64,000 nucleotides of DNA from Streptomyces roseofulvus (GTDB taxonomy: Bacteria; Actinomycetota; Actinomycetes; Streptomycetales; Streptomycetaceae). The stretch is from NCBI RefSeq assembly GCF_039534915.1, contig NZ_BAAAWE010000001.1, positions 2,542,001-2,606,000 on the forward strand, read 5' to 3'. Position numbers and translations under genes: made by a program. Under the pieces are notes generated by a model. The model saw only the letters and a program-made list of their open reading frames with translations. It was not told the origin of the DNA and searched no databases. Below, one piece after another: positions 34,075 through 42,134 of this stretch. Position 1 is the first letter of the stretch. The number at the start of each line of letters is the position of its first letter.

Positions 34075-34805
34075 TTGGCGTCGGCCTTCGGGAGGTGGGG
34101 CTTGGTGGCGTACGCGACGAAGCTCTTGCCGACGACCGGGTTGAGCAGCTGCTCGGCGACCCGGGTCAGGGCGGGCTTCTTCATGATGTCCCAGACCAGG
34201 AGCTTGTGGTACGCGCGGACCGGCAGCGCCTTGTCGTTGTCGACGCCGAAGGCGCACTTCAGCCACCAGTACGGCGAGTGCAGGGCGTGCGCGTGGTGGG
34301 TGCCGTACGGCTTGAGGCCGGCCTGGCGGATCTTGGCGAGCAGCTCGTCCGCCTTGTAGATCCGGATGTGGCCGCCCTCGACCTCGTGGTACTCGTCCGA
34401 GAGCGCCCAGCAGATCTTCTCGGGGCCGTACCGGGGCACGGTGATCGCGATCCGCCCGCCGGGCTTGAGGACGCGGACCATCTCGGCGAGCACGCCCTTG
34501 TCGTCCGGGATGTGCTCCATGACCTCGGAGATGATGACGACGTCGAAGGACTCGTCGGGGAACGGCAGGTTGAGCGCGTCGCCCTCCATCGCGGTGGCGG
34601 TCGCCCCGGCGGGGGCCTCGCCGGCCTCCTTCATGGCGGCGAACCACTTGGCGACCTCGCGGATCTCCTCGCCGTTCTGGTCGAGCGCCACGACCTGCGC
34701 GCCGCGCCGGTAGCACTCGAAGGCGTGCCGCCCCGCACCACAGCCCAGATCGAGCACGCGGTCGCCGGGAGCGAGCGGGAAGCGGGTGAAGTCGACGGTC
34801 AGCAC
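34071..34805 (-). CDS. Class I SAM-dependent methyltransferase
   Basis: 244 residues. Motif I VLDLGCGAGRHAFE, acidic ALDQNGEEI after beta-2, EGDALNLPFPDESFDVVI and SEVMEHIPDD, LKPGGRIAITVPRYGPE follow as in UbiE/COQ5-like small-molecule methyltransferases. GTG 34805 is the likely start, behind an AGCAGGCAG ribosome site. Lies between the glycosyltransferase (172-base gap with a repeat) and the alpha/alpha-barrel gene (GTGA overlap). Acceptor unknown, perhaps a glycosylated lipid or sterol. Confidence 0.85.
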   Translation of the reverse strand: MLTVDFTRFPLAPGDRVLDLGCGAGRHAFECYRRGAQVVALDQNGEEIREVAKWFAAMKEAGEAPAGATATAMEGDALNLPFPDESFDVVIISEVMEHIPDDKGVLAEMVRVLKPGGRIAITVPRYGPEKICWALSDEYHEVEGGHIRIYKADELLAKIRQAGLKPYGTHHAHALHSPYWWLKCAFGVDNDKALPVRAYHKLLVWDIMKKPALTRVAEQLLNPVVGKSFVAYATKPHLPKADAK

Positions 34806-34882
34806 GGGCTGCCTGCTTTCGCGATCGGAGTTGGTTGTGGGCAGGCTTTGCCGCCCCGTTGTGGGCAGTATTCCGCTGGGGC

Positions 34883-34941
34883 GGTGGGGGTCCCCCCTGC
34901 TCGGGCGAGGCCGAGTGCCCGGAGGAGGGTGGGCACACCCC
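34883..34941. repeat. Streptomyces-type intergenic repeat
   Basis: The segment GGTGGGGGTCCCCCCTGCTC through GGGCGAGGCCGAGTGCCCGG (continuous in the window) and a closing GGAGGAGGGTGGG resembles the widespread streptomycete intergenic repeat built from GGGGGTCCCCCCGCTCG and GAGGCCGAG blocks. It lies in the 172-base gap between the glycosyltransferase and methyltransferase genes and may fold into an mRNA hairpin. Confidence 0.55.
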
Positions 34942-34977
34942 ACCCGCCGGGCCGCACCCGGCGCTCGGAGCTGAGTG

Positions 34978-36291
34978 TCACCGGCGGGCCCCGGCTCGGG
35001 CCACCGCCTCGCGGTACAGCTCCGCCGTCCCCTGCGCGGCCCTGGCCCAGGTGAAGTTGGCCAGCACCCGCTCGCGCCCGGCGGCGCCCAGCCGCGCCCG
35101 CAGCTCCGCGTCGCCCAGCACCCGCCCGAGCGCCCCGGCCAGCGCGCCCGCGTCGCCGGTCGGCACCGCGAGGCACGTCTCGCCGTCAGCCCCGGCGACC
35201 TCCGGGATCGCGCCGCCCGTCGTGGCGACCAGCGGCGTCCCGGTGGCCATCCCCTCCGCGGCCGGCAGCGAGAACCCCTCGTACAGCGACGGCACGCAGG
35301 CCACTTCGGCGGACCGGTACAGGTCGACGAGCTCCGCGTCGCTGATGCCCTTGACGAACCGGACGGCGCCTTCGAGCCCGTACCGCTCGATCGCCTGGGC
35401 GACCGGCCCGTCCTCGGCGCGCTTGCCGACGACGACGAGGTGCGCGTCGGGCCGCTCGGTGCGCAGCTTGGCGAGCGCCTCGACGAGGAAGACCAGGCCC
35501 TTGAGGGGGACGTCGGCGCTGGAGGTGGTGACGATCCGGCCGGGGACCTCGGCGACCGACGGGTCCGGGGACCACAGGTCGGTGTCGGCGCCGATGTGCA
35601 CGACCCGGACGCGGTCCTCACGGACGCCGAGGTGCTCGACGATCTCGTCCCGGGAGGTGCCGGAGACGGTGAGGACGGACGGCAGCCGGCGGGCGACCCG
35701 CTTCTGCATGCGGGTGAAGCCGTACCAGCGGCGGACGGAGGCGCGGCGCTTCCAGTCGGCGGCGGCGTCGAGTTCGAGCTGCCGGTCGACGGTGATGGGG
35801 TGGTGGATCGTGGTGACCAGCGGGGCGCCGAGGGCGCGGGGGCCGCCGAGGAGCCCGTACCCGAGGGTCTGGTTGTCGTGGACGACGTCGAAGTCGCCGC
35901 GGCGGGCGGCGAGGGTGCGGCGGGCGCGCAGCGAGAAGGTCAGCGGCTCGGGGAAGCCGCCGGTCCACATGGTGGCGACCTCCAGCGCGTCGATCCAGTC
36001 CCGGTACTCCTCGCGCCTGGGCGTCCGGAACGGGTCGGGCTGGCGGTAGAGGTCGAGGCTGGCGATCTCGCTGAGCGTGACGCCCTCGTCGAGGACCGGG
36101 TAGGGCTGCGAGCCGAAGACCTCGACGGTGTGGCCGAGCCGGGCCAGTTCGCGGGAGAGGTGGCGGACGTAGACGCCCTGGCCGCCGCAGAACGGGTTGC
36201 CCTTGTACGTGAGGAGAGCGATCCGCAACGGACGGTCACCGGACGGGGCGGCGCCCTGTCGGGGGCCTGCCTCTATGGCCTCAGCGGTCAT
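34978..36291 (-). CDS. GT4-family glycosyltransferase
   Basis: 437 residues, GT-B fold. N-terminal RIALLTYKGNPFCGGQGVYV with the glycine-rich acceptor loop, a mid-protein VVHDNQTLGYG, and the C-terminal donor site VGKRAEDGPVAQAIERYG then VPSLYEGFSLPAAEGMATG with the EX7E pair, as in WcaA/PimB-like enzymes. Transfers a sugar from an NDP-sugar or similar donor. Head of a three-gene operon with a methyltransferase and an alpha/alpha-barrel protein. Its promoter region contains the KstR box shared with kstR, which could bring this operon into the KstR regulon. Confidence 0.87.
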   Translation of the reverse strand: MTAEAIEAGPRQGAAPSGDRPLRIALLTYKGNPFCGGQGVYVRHLSRELARLGHTVEVFGSQPYPVLDEGVTLSEIASLDLYRQPDPFRTPRREEYRDWIDALEVATMWTGGFPEPLTFSLRARRTLAARRGDFDVVHDNQTLGYGLLGGPRALGAPLVTTIHHPITVDRQLELDAAADWKRRASVRRWYGFTRMQKRVARRLPSVLTVSGTSRDEIVEHLGVREDRVRVVHIGADTDLWSPDPSVAEVPGRIVTTSSADVPLKGLVFLVEALAKLRTERPDAHLVVVGKRAEDGPVAQAIERYGLEGAVRFVKGISDAELVDLYRSAEVACVPSLYEGFSLPAAEGMATGTPLVATTGGAIPEVAGADGETCLAVPTGDAGALAGALGRVLGDAELRARLGAAGRERVLANFTWARAAQGTAELYREAVARAGARR

Positions 36292-36320
36292 GCGCGACCC
36301 CCTTCGAGCGTGCGTTTTCG

Positions 36321-36340
36321 CGCGAGCGTAACCGCTCGCG
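36321..36340. promoter_or_regulatory. Perfect inverted repeat CGCGAGCG-TAAC-CGCTCGCG
   Basis: 8-base perfect arms and 4-base centre, 6 bases from the KstR box and 30 bases upstream of the glycosyltransferase start. Could be an additional operator or a 5' UTR hairpin of the glycosyltransferase mRNA. Confidence 0.5.
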
Positions 36341-36346
36341 CTAAGG

Positions 36347-36360
36347 TAGAACAAGTTACA
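36347..36360. promoter_or_regulatory. KstR operator (TAGAACAAGTTACA)
   Basis: Exact match to TNNAACNNGTTNNA in the divergent region between the glycosyltransferase gene (56 bases) and kstR (172 bases). Expected autoregulatory site of kstR. Confidence 0.85.
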
Positions 36361-36531
36361 GACTTGATCGTTCTCGGCGCGTCCCGGACCTCCGGGAGGC
36401 ACCGAATCTACCGGCAGGTAGCTCCCGTGTGAGCACCGGAACAGGTGATTCGCACCACCCGGTCGCGGAGGTTCGCGCCACGCCCGTCCTCCGTCATACT
36501 GGCGCTCCCCACCGCACGGAACGGGACCCCG

Positions 36532-37167
36532 ATGACCGCAGAGAGCAGGGCGGACCACCGCCCCTCCGCCACCCCGCCCCTGACGGAGCGCCAGGAGGCC
36601 CGGCGGCGCCGCATCCTGGACGCCAGCGCCCAGCTCGCCGCCCGGGGCGGCTTCGACGCGGTGCAGATGCGGGAGGTCGCGGAGGCGGCGGGGGTCGCCC
36701 TCGGCACGCTGTACCGCTACTTCCCGTCCAAGATCCACCTGCTCGTCGCGACCATGCAGGACCAGCTCCAGCACCTGCACACCACCCTCCGGAAGCGGCC
36801 GCCGGCGGGCGCGGCCCCGGCGGAGCGGGTCGCGGAGACCCTGATGCGGACCTTCCGCGCGCTCCAGCGCGAGCCGCAGCTCGCCGACGCGATGGTCCGG
36901 GCGCTGACCTTCGCCGACCGCAGCGTGAGCCCCGAGGTGGACACGGTCTCGCGGCTCACCACGGCGATCATCCTGGACGCGATGGGCGCGGAGCAGCCGA
37001 CGCCGGAGCAGCTGTCGGCGGTCCGGGTCATCGAGCACACCTGGCACTCGGCGCTCATCACCTGGCTGTCGGGGCGCGCCTCGATCGCCCAGGTGAAGAT
37101 CGACATCGAGACGGTCTGCCGCCTGATCGACCTCACGGCCCCGGAGCGGCCCGCCGCCCGTCAGTGA
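36532..37167 (+). CDS. kstR: KstR-like TetR repressor of the sterol catabolic regulon
   Basis: 211 residues. The N-terminal helix-turn-helix (about 24-75) reads RRRRILDASAQLAARGGF, VQMREVAEAAGVALGTLYRY and FPSKIHLLVATM, strikingly like mycobacterial KstR (Rv3574), including the GGxxAVQMRxVAxxAxVAxGTLYRYFPSKxHLLV pattern. The C-terminal ligand domain also fits (ALTFADRSVSPEVD, VRVIEHTWHSALITWLSGRAS). KstR is released from DNA by steroid-CoA thioesters. Box matches upstream of this gene, the maoC and fadE34-like operons and the fadA5/cyp125 pair support the call. Start ATG 36532; the 3' end overlaps a convergent lipoprotein gene by 7 bases. Confidence 0.9.
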   Translation: MTAESRADHRPSATPPLTERQEARRRRILDASAQLAARGGFDAVQMREVAEAAGVALGTLYRYFPSKIHLLVATMQDQLQHLHTTLRKRPPAGAAPAERVAETLMRTFRALQREPQLADAMVRALTFADRSVSPEVDTVSRLTTAIILDAMGAEQPTPEQLSAVRVIEHTWHSALITWLSGRASIAQVKIDIETVCRLIDLTAPERPAARQ

Positions 37168-37727
37168 CCGGGCTCCCCGCCGGGCCGGTCGCCGGACAGG
37201 AGGTCCAGCTCCTGCTCGGTGAACTGCTCCATGCACGCGTCCTCCGTGGCGGTGAAGGCCATCACGTCCATCGACAGGCCCTGCCGGGACGCGTGGTGCC
37301 GGGCGGACAGGCTCCACCCCGCCTTCTTGAGCAGGGCGCCGCCGGCCGTACCGGCGCCCTCGCCCAGCTCGTCCTCCCACCGCTTCCCGGACTCGGTCCA
37401 GCCCGCCGCGACGAAGGCGTCCAGGGCCTTCTCGTACTTCTCCCGGCCTCCGTCCAGCACCGGGCCGGCGTACTGCCAGGCGGCGGCGCAGGCCTCGGCG
37501 CGCCGCGCCACCCGCTCCCGCTCCGTCGCCGGGACCGCCGTGCCGGTCGCCTCCCCCGGCTCGGGCAGCTTCGACTCCGGCAGCCCGGCACCGGCGACGA
37601 CGGTCCGGATCTCGGCCTGCGCGGCCTCCCGGCCGTAGGCGGCCCCGTCCCCCGCCCCGCACCCCGCGGCACCGAGCGCCAGCACCACCGCCAGGGCCGC
37701 CGAGGCGGCCCGTCCCTTCCCCTGCAC
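37161..37727 (-). CDS. Putative lipoprotein, function unknown
   Basis: 188 residues, GTG start with GGAGGGAA 9 bases upstream. Signal peptide (ALAVVLALGAAGCGAG) with a lipobox cysteine at about 23; a charged helical mature domain follows, with a cysteine pair (EACAAAW, EDACMEQ) and a Gly-rich loop. No family recognised. Convergent with kstR and overlapping its last 7 bases. Confidence 0.72.
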   Translation of the reverse strand: MQGKGRAASAALAVVLALGAAGCGAGDGAAYGREAAQAEIRTVVAGAGLPESKLPEPGEATGTAVPATERERVARRAEACAAAWQYAGPVLDGGREKYEKALDAFVAAGWTESGKRWEDELGEGAGTAGGALLKKAGWSLSARHHASRQGLSMDVMAFTATEDACMEQFTEQELDLLSGDRPGGEPGH

Positions 37728-37799
37728 GTGCGTTCCCTCCCCAGGTCACGGGCCGTTCGCCCGTGATCAGGGGAGGAGTGTGGCAGCACGGGCCCGGGG

Positions 37800-38033
37800 C
37801 TACTCCTCCGGGGGGTAGACCGGCTCGCCGCCGTCCGCGAGGGTGATGAGGATGGCCTCCACCGGGCAGCCCTCCGCCGCCGCGAGGATCCGTTCGCCCG
37901 CGTCGGTCTCCGGGGCCACCGGGTGGGACTGGCGGGCGGCGTCGAGGCGGAAGCCGTGGGGGGCGTGGGTGACGCACAGGCCGGAGCCGATGCAGACGCC
38001 CCGGTCGACCTCCAGGTGCCAGCGGTCGCCCAT
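37800..38033 (-). CDS. [3Fe-4S]-type ferredoxin
   Basis: 77 residues. Cysteines in VCIGSGLCVTHAP and EGCPVEAI give a C-x5-C...CP pattern, the three-ligand signature of the small [3Fe-4S] ferredoxins that donate electrons to actinobacterial P450s. Its ATG shares a base with the stop of the aldehyde dehydrogenase gene (TGATG), so the two are translationally coupled. KstR regulons in Mycobacterium include such a ferredoxin (FdxD, Rv3503c). Inference: electron donor for the CYP125-like P450 encoded 11.5 kb away. Confidence 0.88.
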   Translation of the reverse strand: MGDRWHLEVDRGVCIGSGLCVTHAPHGFRLDAARQSHPVAPETDAGERILAAAEGCPVEAILITLADGGEPVYPPEE

Positions 38034-39493
38034 CAGTTGCCCCCGTGGCCGGCCGGCAGGTGGATCATCTTGTGCTCCAGGTACTCGCCCAGGCCCTCGG
38101 GGCCGAACTCGCGGCCCAGGCCGGAGTTCTTGTAGCCGCCGAAGGGGCCGAGCATGTCGAGGCTGAAGGTGTTGACGTTGAAGGTGCCGGTGCGGACCTG
38201 GCGGGCGAAGTCGATGCCGTGCTCGACGTCGCCGGTCCAGACGCTGCCGCTGAGGCCGTACTCGGAGTCGTTGGCGACCCGCAGGGCCTCGGCCTCGTCC
38301 CCGTACGGCAGCAGGCAGATGACCGGGCCGAAGATCTCCTCGCGGGCGATCCGCATCGCGTTGTCGACGTCGCCGAAGAGGGTCGGTTCGACGTACCAGC
38401 CCCGGTCGAGTCCGTCCGGGCGGCCGCCGCCCGCGAGGAGCTTGGCCCCCTCCTGCTGCCCGATGCCGATGTAGTCGAGGGAGCGCTGCCGCTGGCGGCG
38501 GGCGACGAGCGGGCCGACCTGGGTGGCCGGGTCGAGCGGGTCGCCGACGACCAGCGCGGAGGCCGCGGCGGCCAGCGCCTCGGCGATCTCCTCGTACCGG
38601 GAGCGCGGGGCGAGGATCCGGGTCTGGGCGACGCACGCCTGCCCGTTGTTCATCCACGCGGCGGGGACGATGCCGGCGACGGCGGTCGCCACGTCGGCGT
38701 CCGGGAGGATCACCGCCGCGGACTTGCCGCCGAGTTCGAGGGTGACGCGGGTGAGGTTGCGGGAGGCGACCTCCATCACCCGCTTGCCGGCCGCGACCGA
38801 GCCGGTGAAGGAGACCTTGTCGACGCCCGGGTGCCCGACCAGGTACTCGCTGACCTCCCGGTCGGCGGGCAGGATCGAGAGGACGCCCTCCGGCAGCCCG
38901 GCCTCGGCGGCGATCTCGCCGAGGAGGTACGCGTCGAGCGGCGTCTCCGGCGAGGGCTTGAGGATCGCGGTGCAGCCGGCGAGCAGCGCCGGGCCCAGCT
39001 TGGCGGCGGCGGTGAACTGCGGCACGTTCCACGGCACCACCGCGGCGACCACGCCGACCGGCTCGCGCCGCACGAGCAGCGGGCCGAGGACGCCGCCGCG
39101 CCGCTCCTCGAAGACGAAGTCGCGGGCGACGGTGATCGCCGAGTCCCACACCATCATCGCGCCGAGCGCCTGGGCGAGGACGGACCAGGAGTACGGGGAG
39201 CCGTTCTGGGAGCTGATCGAGCGGGCCAGCTCCTCGTGCCGGACGGCGACGGCGTCCTTGATCCGGGAGACGACCTCGATCCGCTCCTCCAGGCTCGCCC
39301 GCGGCCAGGGCCCCTCGTCGAAGGCCCGCCGGGCGGCCGCGACGGCCCGGTCGACGTCGGCGCGCGAGGCGTGCGGGACGCGGCCGATGACCTCCTCGGT
39401 GTGCGGCGAGATCACCTCGATGGAGCCGTCACCGAGAGGATCGGTCCACTCCCCGCCGATGAACAGCTTTCCGTGCTCCACAAGCTCGGTCAT
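38033..39493 (-). CDS. NAD(P)-dependent aldehyde dehydrogenase
   Basis: 486 residues, full length. Catalytic Glu in VTLELGGKSAAVIL (near 255), catalytic Cys in NNGQACVAQTR (near 290), the VVPWNVPQ cofactor region, SFTGSVAAGK turn and C-terminal GPFGGYKNSGLGRE are all normal. Oxidises an aldehyde to the acid, plausibly the C26 aldehyde produced from sterol by P450/alcohol dehydrogenase steps. First gene of a two-gene operon with the ferredoxin. Two palindromes lie 22 to 53 bases upstream; there is no standard KstR box. Confidence 0.92.
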   Translation of the reverse strand: MTELVEHGKLFIGGEWTDPLGDGSIEVISPHTEEVIGRVPHASRADVDRAVAAARRAFDEGPWPRASLEERIEVVSRIKDAVAVRHEELARSISSQNGSPYSWSVLAQALGAMMVWDSAITVARDFVFEERRGGVLGPLLVRREPVGVVAAVVPWNVPQFTAAAKLGPALLAGCTAILKPSPETPLDAYLLGEIAAEAGLPEGVLSILPADREVSEYLVGHPGVDKVSFTGSVAAGKRVMEVASRNLTRVTLELGGKSAAVILPDADVATAVAGIVPAAWMNNGQACVAQTRILAPRSRYEEIAEALAAAASALVVGDPLDPATQVGPLVARRQRQRSLDYIGIGQQEGAKLLAGGGRPDGLDRGWYVEPTLFGDVDNAMRIAREEIFGPVICLLPYGDEAEALRVANDSEYGLSGSVWTGDVEHGIDFARQVRTGTFNVNTFSLDMLGPFGGYKNSGLGREFGPEGLGEYLEHKMIHLPAGHGGN

Positions 39494-39514
39494 GCCGGTC
39501 GCCTCCCGGGACTA

Positions 39515-39531
39515 TCTGACGGTGTCTCAGA
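39515..39531. promoter_or_regulatory. Second-class palindrome TCTGACGGTGTCTCAGA
   Basis: Same motif as at 2571, 11966, 29576 and 49518, with one mismatch in the right arm (CTCAGA for GTCAGA). It is 22 bases upstream of the aldehyde dehydrogenase start and overlaps the next palindrome by 3 bases. Confidence 0.6.
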
Positions 39532-39546
39532 ACTGATATCAGTTCT
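39529..39546. promoter_or_regulatory. 18-bp perfect palindrome AGAACTGATATCAGTTCT
   Basis: Centred between the divergent aldehyde dehydrogenase (39493) and metallo-beta-lactamase-fold (39595) genes. It carries the same AGAAC/GTTCT half-sites as the KstR boxes but spaced 8 rather than 2 bases apart, so it is not a KstR site by the published rule. Probable operator for both genes. Confidence 0.7.
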
Positions 39547-39594
39547 ACTTATAGTGGGCAATGGTCGTAGCGGCACGCAGAGATGAGGACGCTC

Positions 39595-40632
39595 ATGACG
39601 CAGGTGACCGAGCACGGCGGCGGCGTCTGGTCGCTGCGGGTTCCCATCCCGGACAACCCGCTGGGGCACACCCTCGTCCACGTCCTCGACACCGACCGCG
39701 GCCCGGTCCTCGTCGACACCGGATGGGACGACCCCGCCTCCTGGGCCGAACTCACCGCCGGACTCGCAGCGTTGGGGATCGGCGTCGGCGAGGTCCACGG
39801 GGTCGTCATCACCCACCACCACCCCGACCACCACGGACTGTCCGGCCGCGTCCGGGAGGAGTCCGGCGCCTGGATCGCCATGCACGCCGCCGACACCGCC
39901 GTCGTCCGCCGCACCCGCGCGTCCGACCCCGGCACCTGGCTCGACTACCTCTCCCGCAAACTGGCCGCCGCCGGCGCGCCCGAGGACCATCTCGCGCCGC
40001 TGCGCGCCGCCCGCTCCGAGGGCCGGACGCGCACCCTGCCCGGGCTCGGCGCGGCCCTCCCCGACCGGGAGATCGTCCCCGGCGAACTCCTCGACCTCGC
40101 CGGACGCCGGCTCCGCGCCGTCTGGACGCCCGGCCACACACCCGGCCACGTCTGCCTCCACCTGGAGGAGGAGCACCCCGCCGGGCTCCCCGGCCACGGC
40201 CGGCTCTTCTCCGGCGACCACCTCCTCCCCGGCATCTCCCCGCACATCGGCCTGTACGAGGACCCCGACGATGCCACCGTCACCGACCCCCTCGGCGACT
40301 ACCTCGACTCGCTGGAGCGGATCGGGCGGCTCGGCGTCGCCGAGGTCCTCCCCGCCCACCAGCACGCCTTCCCCGACGCCGCCGGACGCGTCCGTGCCCT
40401 CCTCGACCACCACGAGGAGCGGCTCGGCGGCCTCCTCGCCCTCCTCACCACCCCGCTCACGCCGTGGCAGCTCGCCGAGCGCATGGAGTGGAACCGGCCC
40501 TGGGACCGCATCCCGTACGGCTCCCGCAACATCGCCGTCAGCGAGGCCGAGGCCCACATCCGCCGTCTGGTGAAGCTGGGCCGCGCGGAGGCCGTGACCG
40601 GCACGGAGCCGGTGGCGTACGTGGCGGTGTGA
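39595..40632 (+). CDS. Metallo-beta-lactamase-fold hydrolase
   Basis: 345 residues. HxHxDH metal motif H74-H76-D78-H79 (VITHHHPDHHG), then PGHTPGH and LFSGDHLLPG with further ligands; a C-terminal helical domain (about 250-345, DHHEERLGGLLALL) is typical of the group with a winged helix at the end. Start at 39595 because GAGG sits 6 bases upstream; an ATG at 39583 is in frame. Probably a thioester or lactone hydrolase. Divergent from aldehyde dehydrogenase with an 18-bp palindrome between, which hints at shared control and perhaps a role in acyl-CoA handling. Confidence 0.87.
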   Translation: MTQVTEHGGGVWSLRVPIPDNPLGHTLVHVLDTDRGPVLVDTGWDDPASWAELTAGLAALGIGVGEVHGVVITHHHPDHHGLSGRVREESGAWIAMHAADTAVVRRTRASDPGTWLDYLSRKLAAAGAPEDHLAPLRAARSEGRTRTLPGLGAALPDREIVPGELLDLAGRRLRAVWTPGHTPGHVCLHLEEEHPAGLPGHGRLFSGDHLLPGISPHIGLYEDPDDATVTDPLGDYLDSLERIGRLGVAEVLPAHQHAFPDAAGRVRALLDHHEERLGGLLALLTTPLTPWQLAERMEWNRPWDRIPYGSRNIAVSEAEAHIRRLVKLGRAEAVTGTEPVAYVAV

Positions 40633-40670
40633 CGCGGCTCGCACGCCCGGGGAGCGGCCTGGGCGGGCCG

Positions 40671-40785
40671 GTACAGTGGCCCGGTCGTCTTCATGCCCGA
40701 AGCAGGGGAAAGCCGGTGCGACTCCGGCGCTGACCCGCAACCGTGAGCCACTCCTCGGAGCGGCGAGCCGGAACGCCCTGCCCCG
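40671..40785 (+). ncRNA. Cobalamin riboswitch
   Basis: Contains the conserved core: GCCGGTGCGACTCCGGC (40712-40728) followed by the B12 box GCTGACCCGCAACCGTGA (40729-40746), within a closing stem GCAGGG...CCCTGC (near 40702 and 40776). Cobalamin binding would change pairing in the 90-base GC-rich leader before the start codon at 40875, which holds further hairpins (GCGCCGG and GGGCCCC types). It controls the five-gene cobalamin uptake operon downstream; high B12 should shut it off. Confidence 0.9.
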
Positions 40786-40874
40786 GGACGTGAGCGCCGG
40801 CACCGTCGAGGAATACGGCGCCGGACGCGGGCCCCGCGGGGTGCCGGTGTCCCGTGCCCGCACGAGAGGCAACC

Positions 40875-42134
40875 ATGATCAGCGTCCGCCGCGCCGCCGC
40901 CGCGCTCACCGCAGCGGCAGCCGTGCTCAGCACCGCCGCGACCGGCACGGCAGCCGCCGCCCCCTCGCCGAGCGCTTCCGCCGCCGCGCTCCCGCCCGGT
41001 CTGTACGGCAAGGCCGACCCCACCTACGACGGTGTCTGGCGCCAGTCGCTCGCCTTCCTCGCCCAGCGCGCCACCGGCTACCAGCCGGCCGACCAGGCGG
41101 TGGACTGGCTGCTCGGCCAGCAGTGCGCCGACGGCTCCTTCGCCTCCTACCGCGCCGACACCACCAAGCCCTGCGACGACAAGACGATGCGGGACTCCAA
41201 CGCCACCGCCGTCGCGCTCCAGGCGCTCGGCGCGGTCCGCCGCGAGGCCGCCGACCCGACGAAGATCGACACCGCGGTCAAGTCCGGCTACGGCTGGCTG
41301 CGCGGCGTGCAGAACAAGGACGGCGGCTGGAGCTACACCCCCGGCGGCCCCAGCGACGCCAACTCGACCTCGATCGTCGTCAGCGCCCTCGCCGCCTCGG
41401 GCGTCAAGCCCGGCTCGTACACCTCGGCCCAGGGCCGCACCCCCTACGACGCGCTGCTCGCGCTGGCGCTGCCCTGCTCCGACGAGGAGGGCCCGGGCGC
41501 CTTCGCGTACCAGCCCGACAAGGCGGGCAAGCTGCTCGCCAACGCGGACGCGACCGCCGCCGCCACCCTCGCCGGGCTCGGCAAGGGCATCACGGCCGTG
41601 AAGGCCACCCCGCCGCAGGCCCCGACCTGCGTCGACCTCTCCGAGCCGACCGTCGAGCGGGCCGCCCTCAACGGCGCCTCCTACCTCGCCAAGGCGATCG
41701 GACAGACCGGTCACCTGACCACCCCGCCGCTGCCGGGCGCCACCGACGCCGAGGAGAAGCCGGACTTCGGCAACACCGCCGACGCGGTCGTCGCCCTCGC
41801 CGCCTCCGGCACCGCCCGGCTCGCCGAGCCCGCCCTCCAGTGGCTGGAGCAGAACGCCGGCCCGTGGGCGAAGCAGTCCGGCCCCGCCGCCTACGCGCAG
41901 CTGATCCTGGCCGCGCGCGCGATGGAGGCCGACCCGCGCGAGTTCGGCAAGGTCGACCTGGTGGAGGCGCTGAACGCGACCGGCCCGACGCCCAAGACCC
42001 CCGACACCTCCGCCGCCTCCACCGAGGACGAGGAGGACGACTCGTTCCTCGGCTTCGACGTCTGGTGGATCATCGGCATCGGCATGGTCGCCGGCGTCGG
42101 CATCGGCTTCCTCCTGAGCGGCCGCAAGAAGTGA
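40875..42134 (+). CDS. Secreted transcobalamin/intrinsic-factor-like alpha/alpha-barrel protein
   Basis: 419 residues. Signal peptide (about 1-33, ending ATGTAAAA), then helical hairpin repeats with VDWLLGQQCADGSFASYRAD, GYGWLRGVQNKDGGWSYTPGG, STSIVVSALAASGVKPG and ALQWLEQNAGPW motifs, an alpha6/alpha6 barrel like the cobalamin-binding alpha domain of vertebrate transcobalamin and intrinsic factor. An acidic linker (STEDEEDDSF) leads to a C-terminal membrane helix (about 395-415) and RKK tail, so it is anchored outside the cell. Pipelines often name relatives prenyltransferase-like. Directly under a B12 riboswitch and ahead of an ECF transporter, so capturing cobalamin is inferred. Confidence 0.85.
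   Translation: MISVRRAAAALTAAAAVLSTAATGTAAAAPSPSASAAALPPGLYGKADPTYDGVWRQSLAFLAQRATGYQPADQAVDWLLGQQCADGSFASYRADTTKPCDDKTMRDSNATAVALQALGAVRREAADPTKIDTAVKSGYGWLRGVQNKDGGWSYTPGGPSDANSTSIVVSALAASGVKPGSYTSAQGRTPYDALLALALPCSDEEGPGAFAYQPDKAGKLLANADATAAATLAGLGKGITAVKATPPQAPTCVDLSEPTVERAALNGASYLAKAIGQTGHLTTPPLPGATDAEEKPDFGNTADAVVALAASGTARLAEPALQWLEQNAGPWAKQSGPAAYAQLILAARAMEADPREFGKVDLVEALNATGPTPKTPDTSAASTEDEEDDSFLGFDVWWIIGIGMVAGVGIGFLLSGRKK

Noticed and set aside
32983..36291. Biosynthetic gene cluster built on the glycosyltransferase, methyltransferase and prenyltransferase-like genes
   Set aside because: No core synthase, carrier protein or resistance gene nearby, and the prenyltransferase label rests on fold alone.
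39529..39546. Counting AGAACTGATATCAGTTCT as a KstR box
   Set aside because: The AAC and GTT half-sites are 8 bases apart, not 2 as the KstR motif requires.
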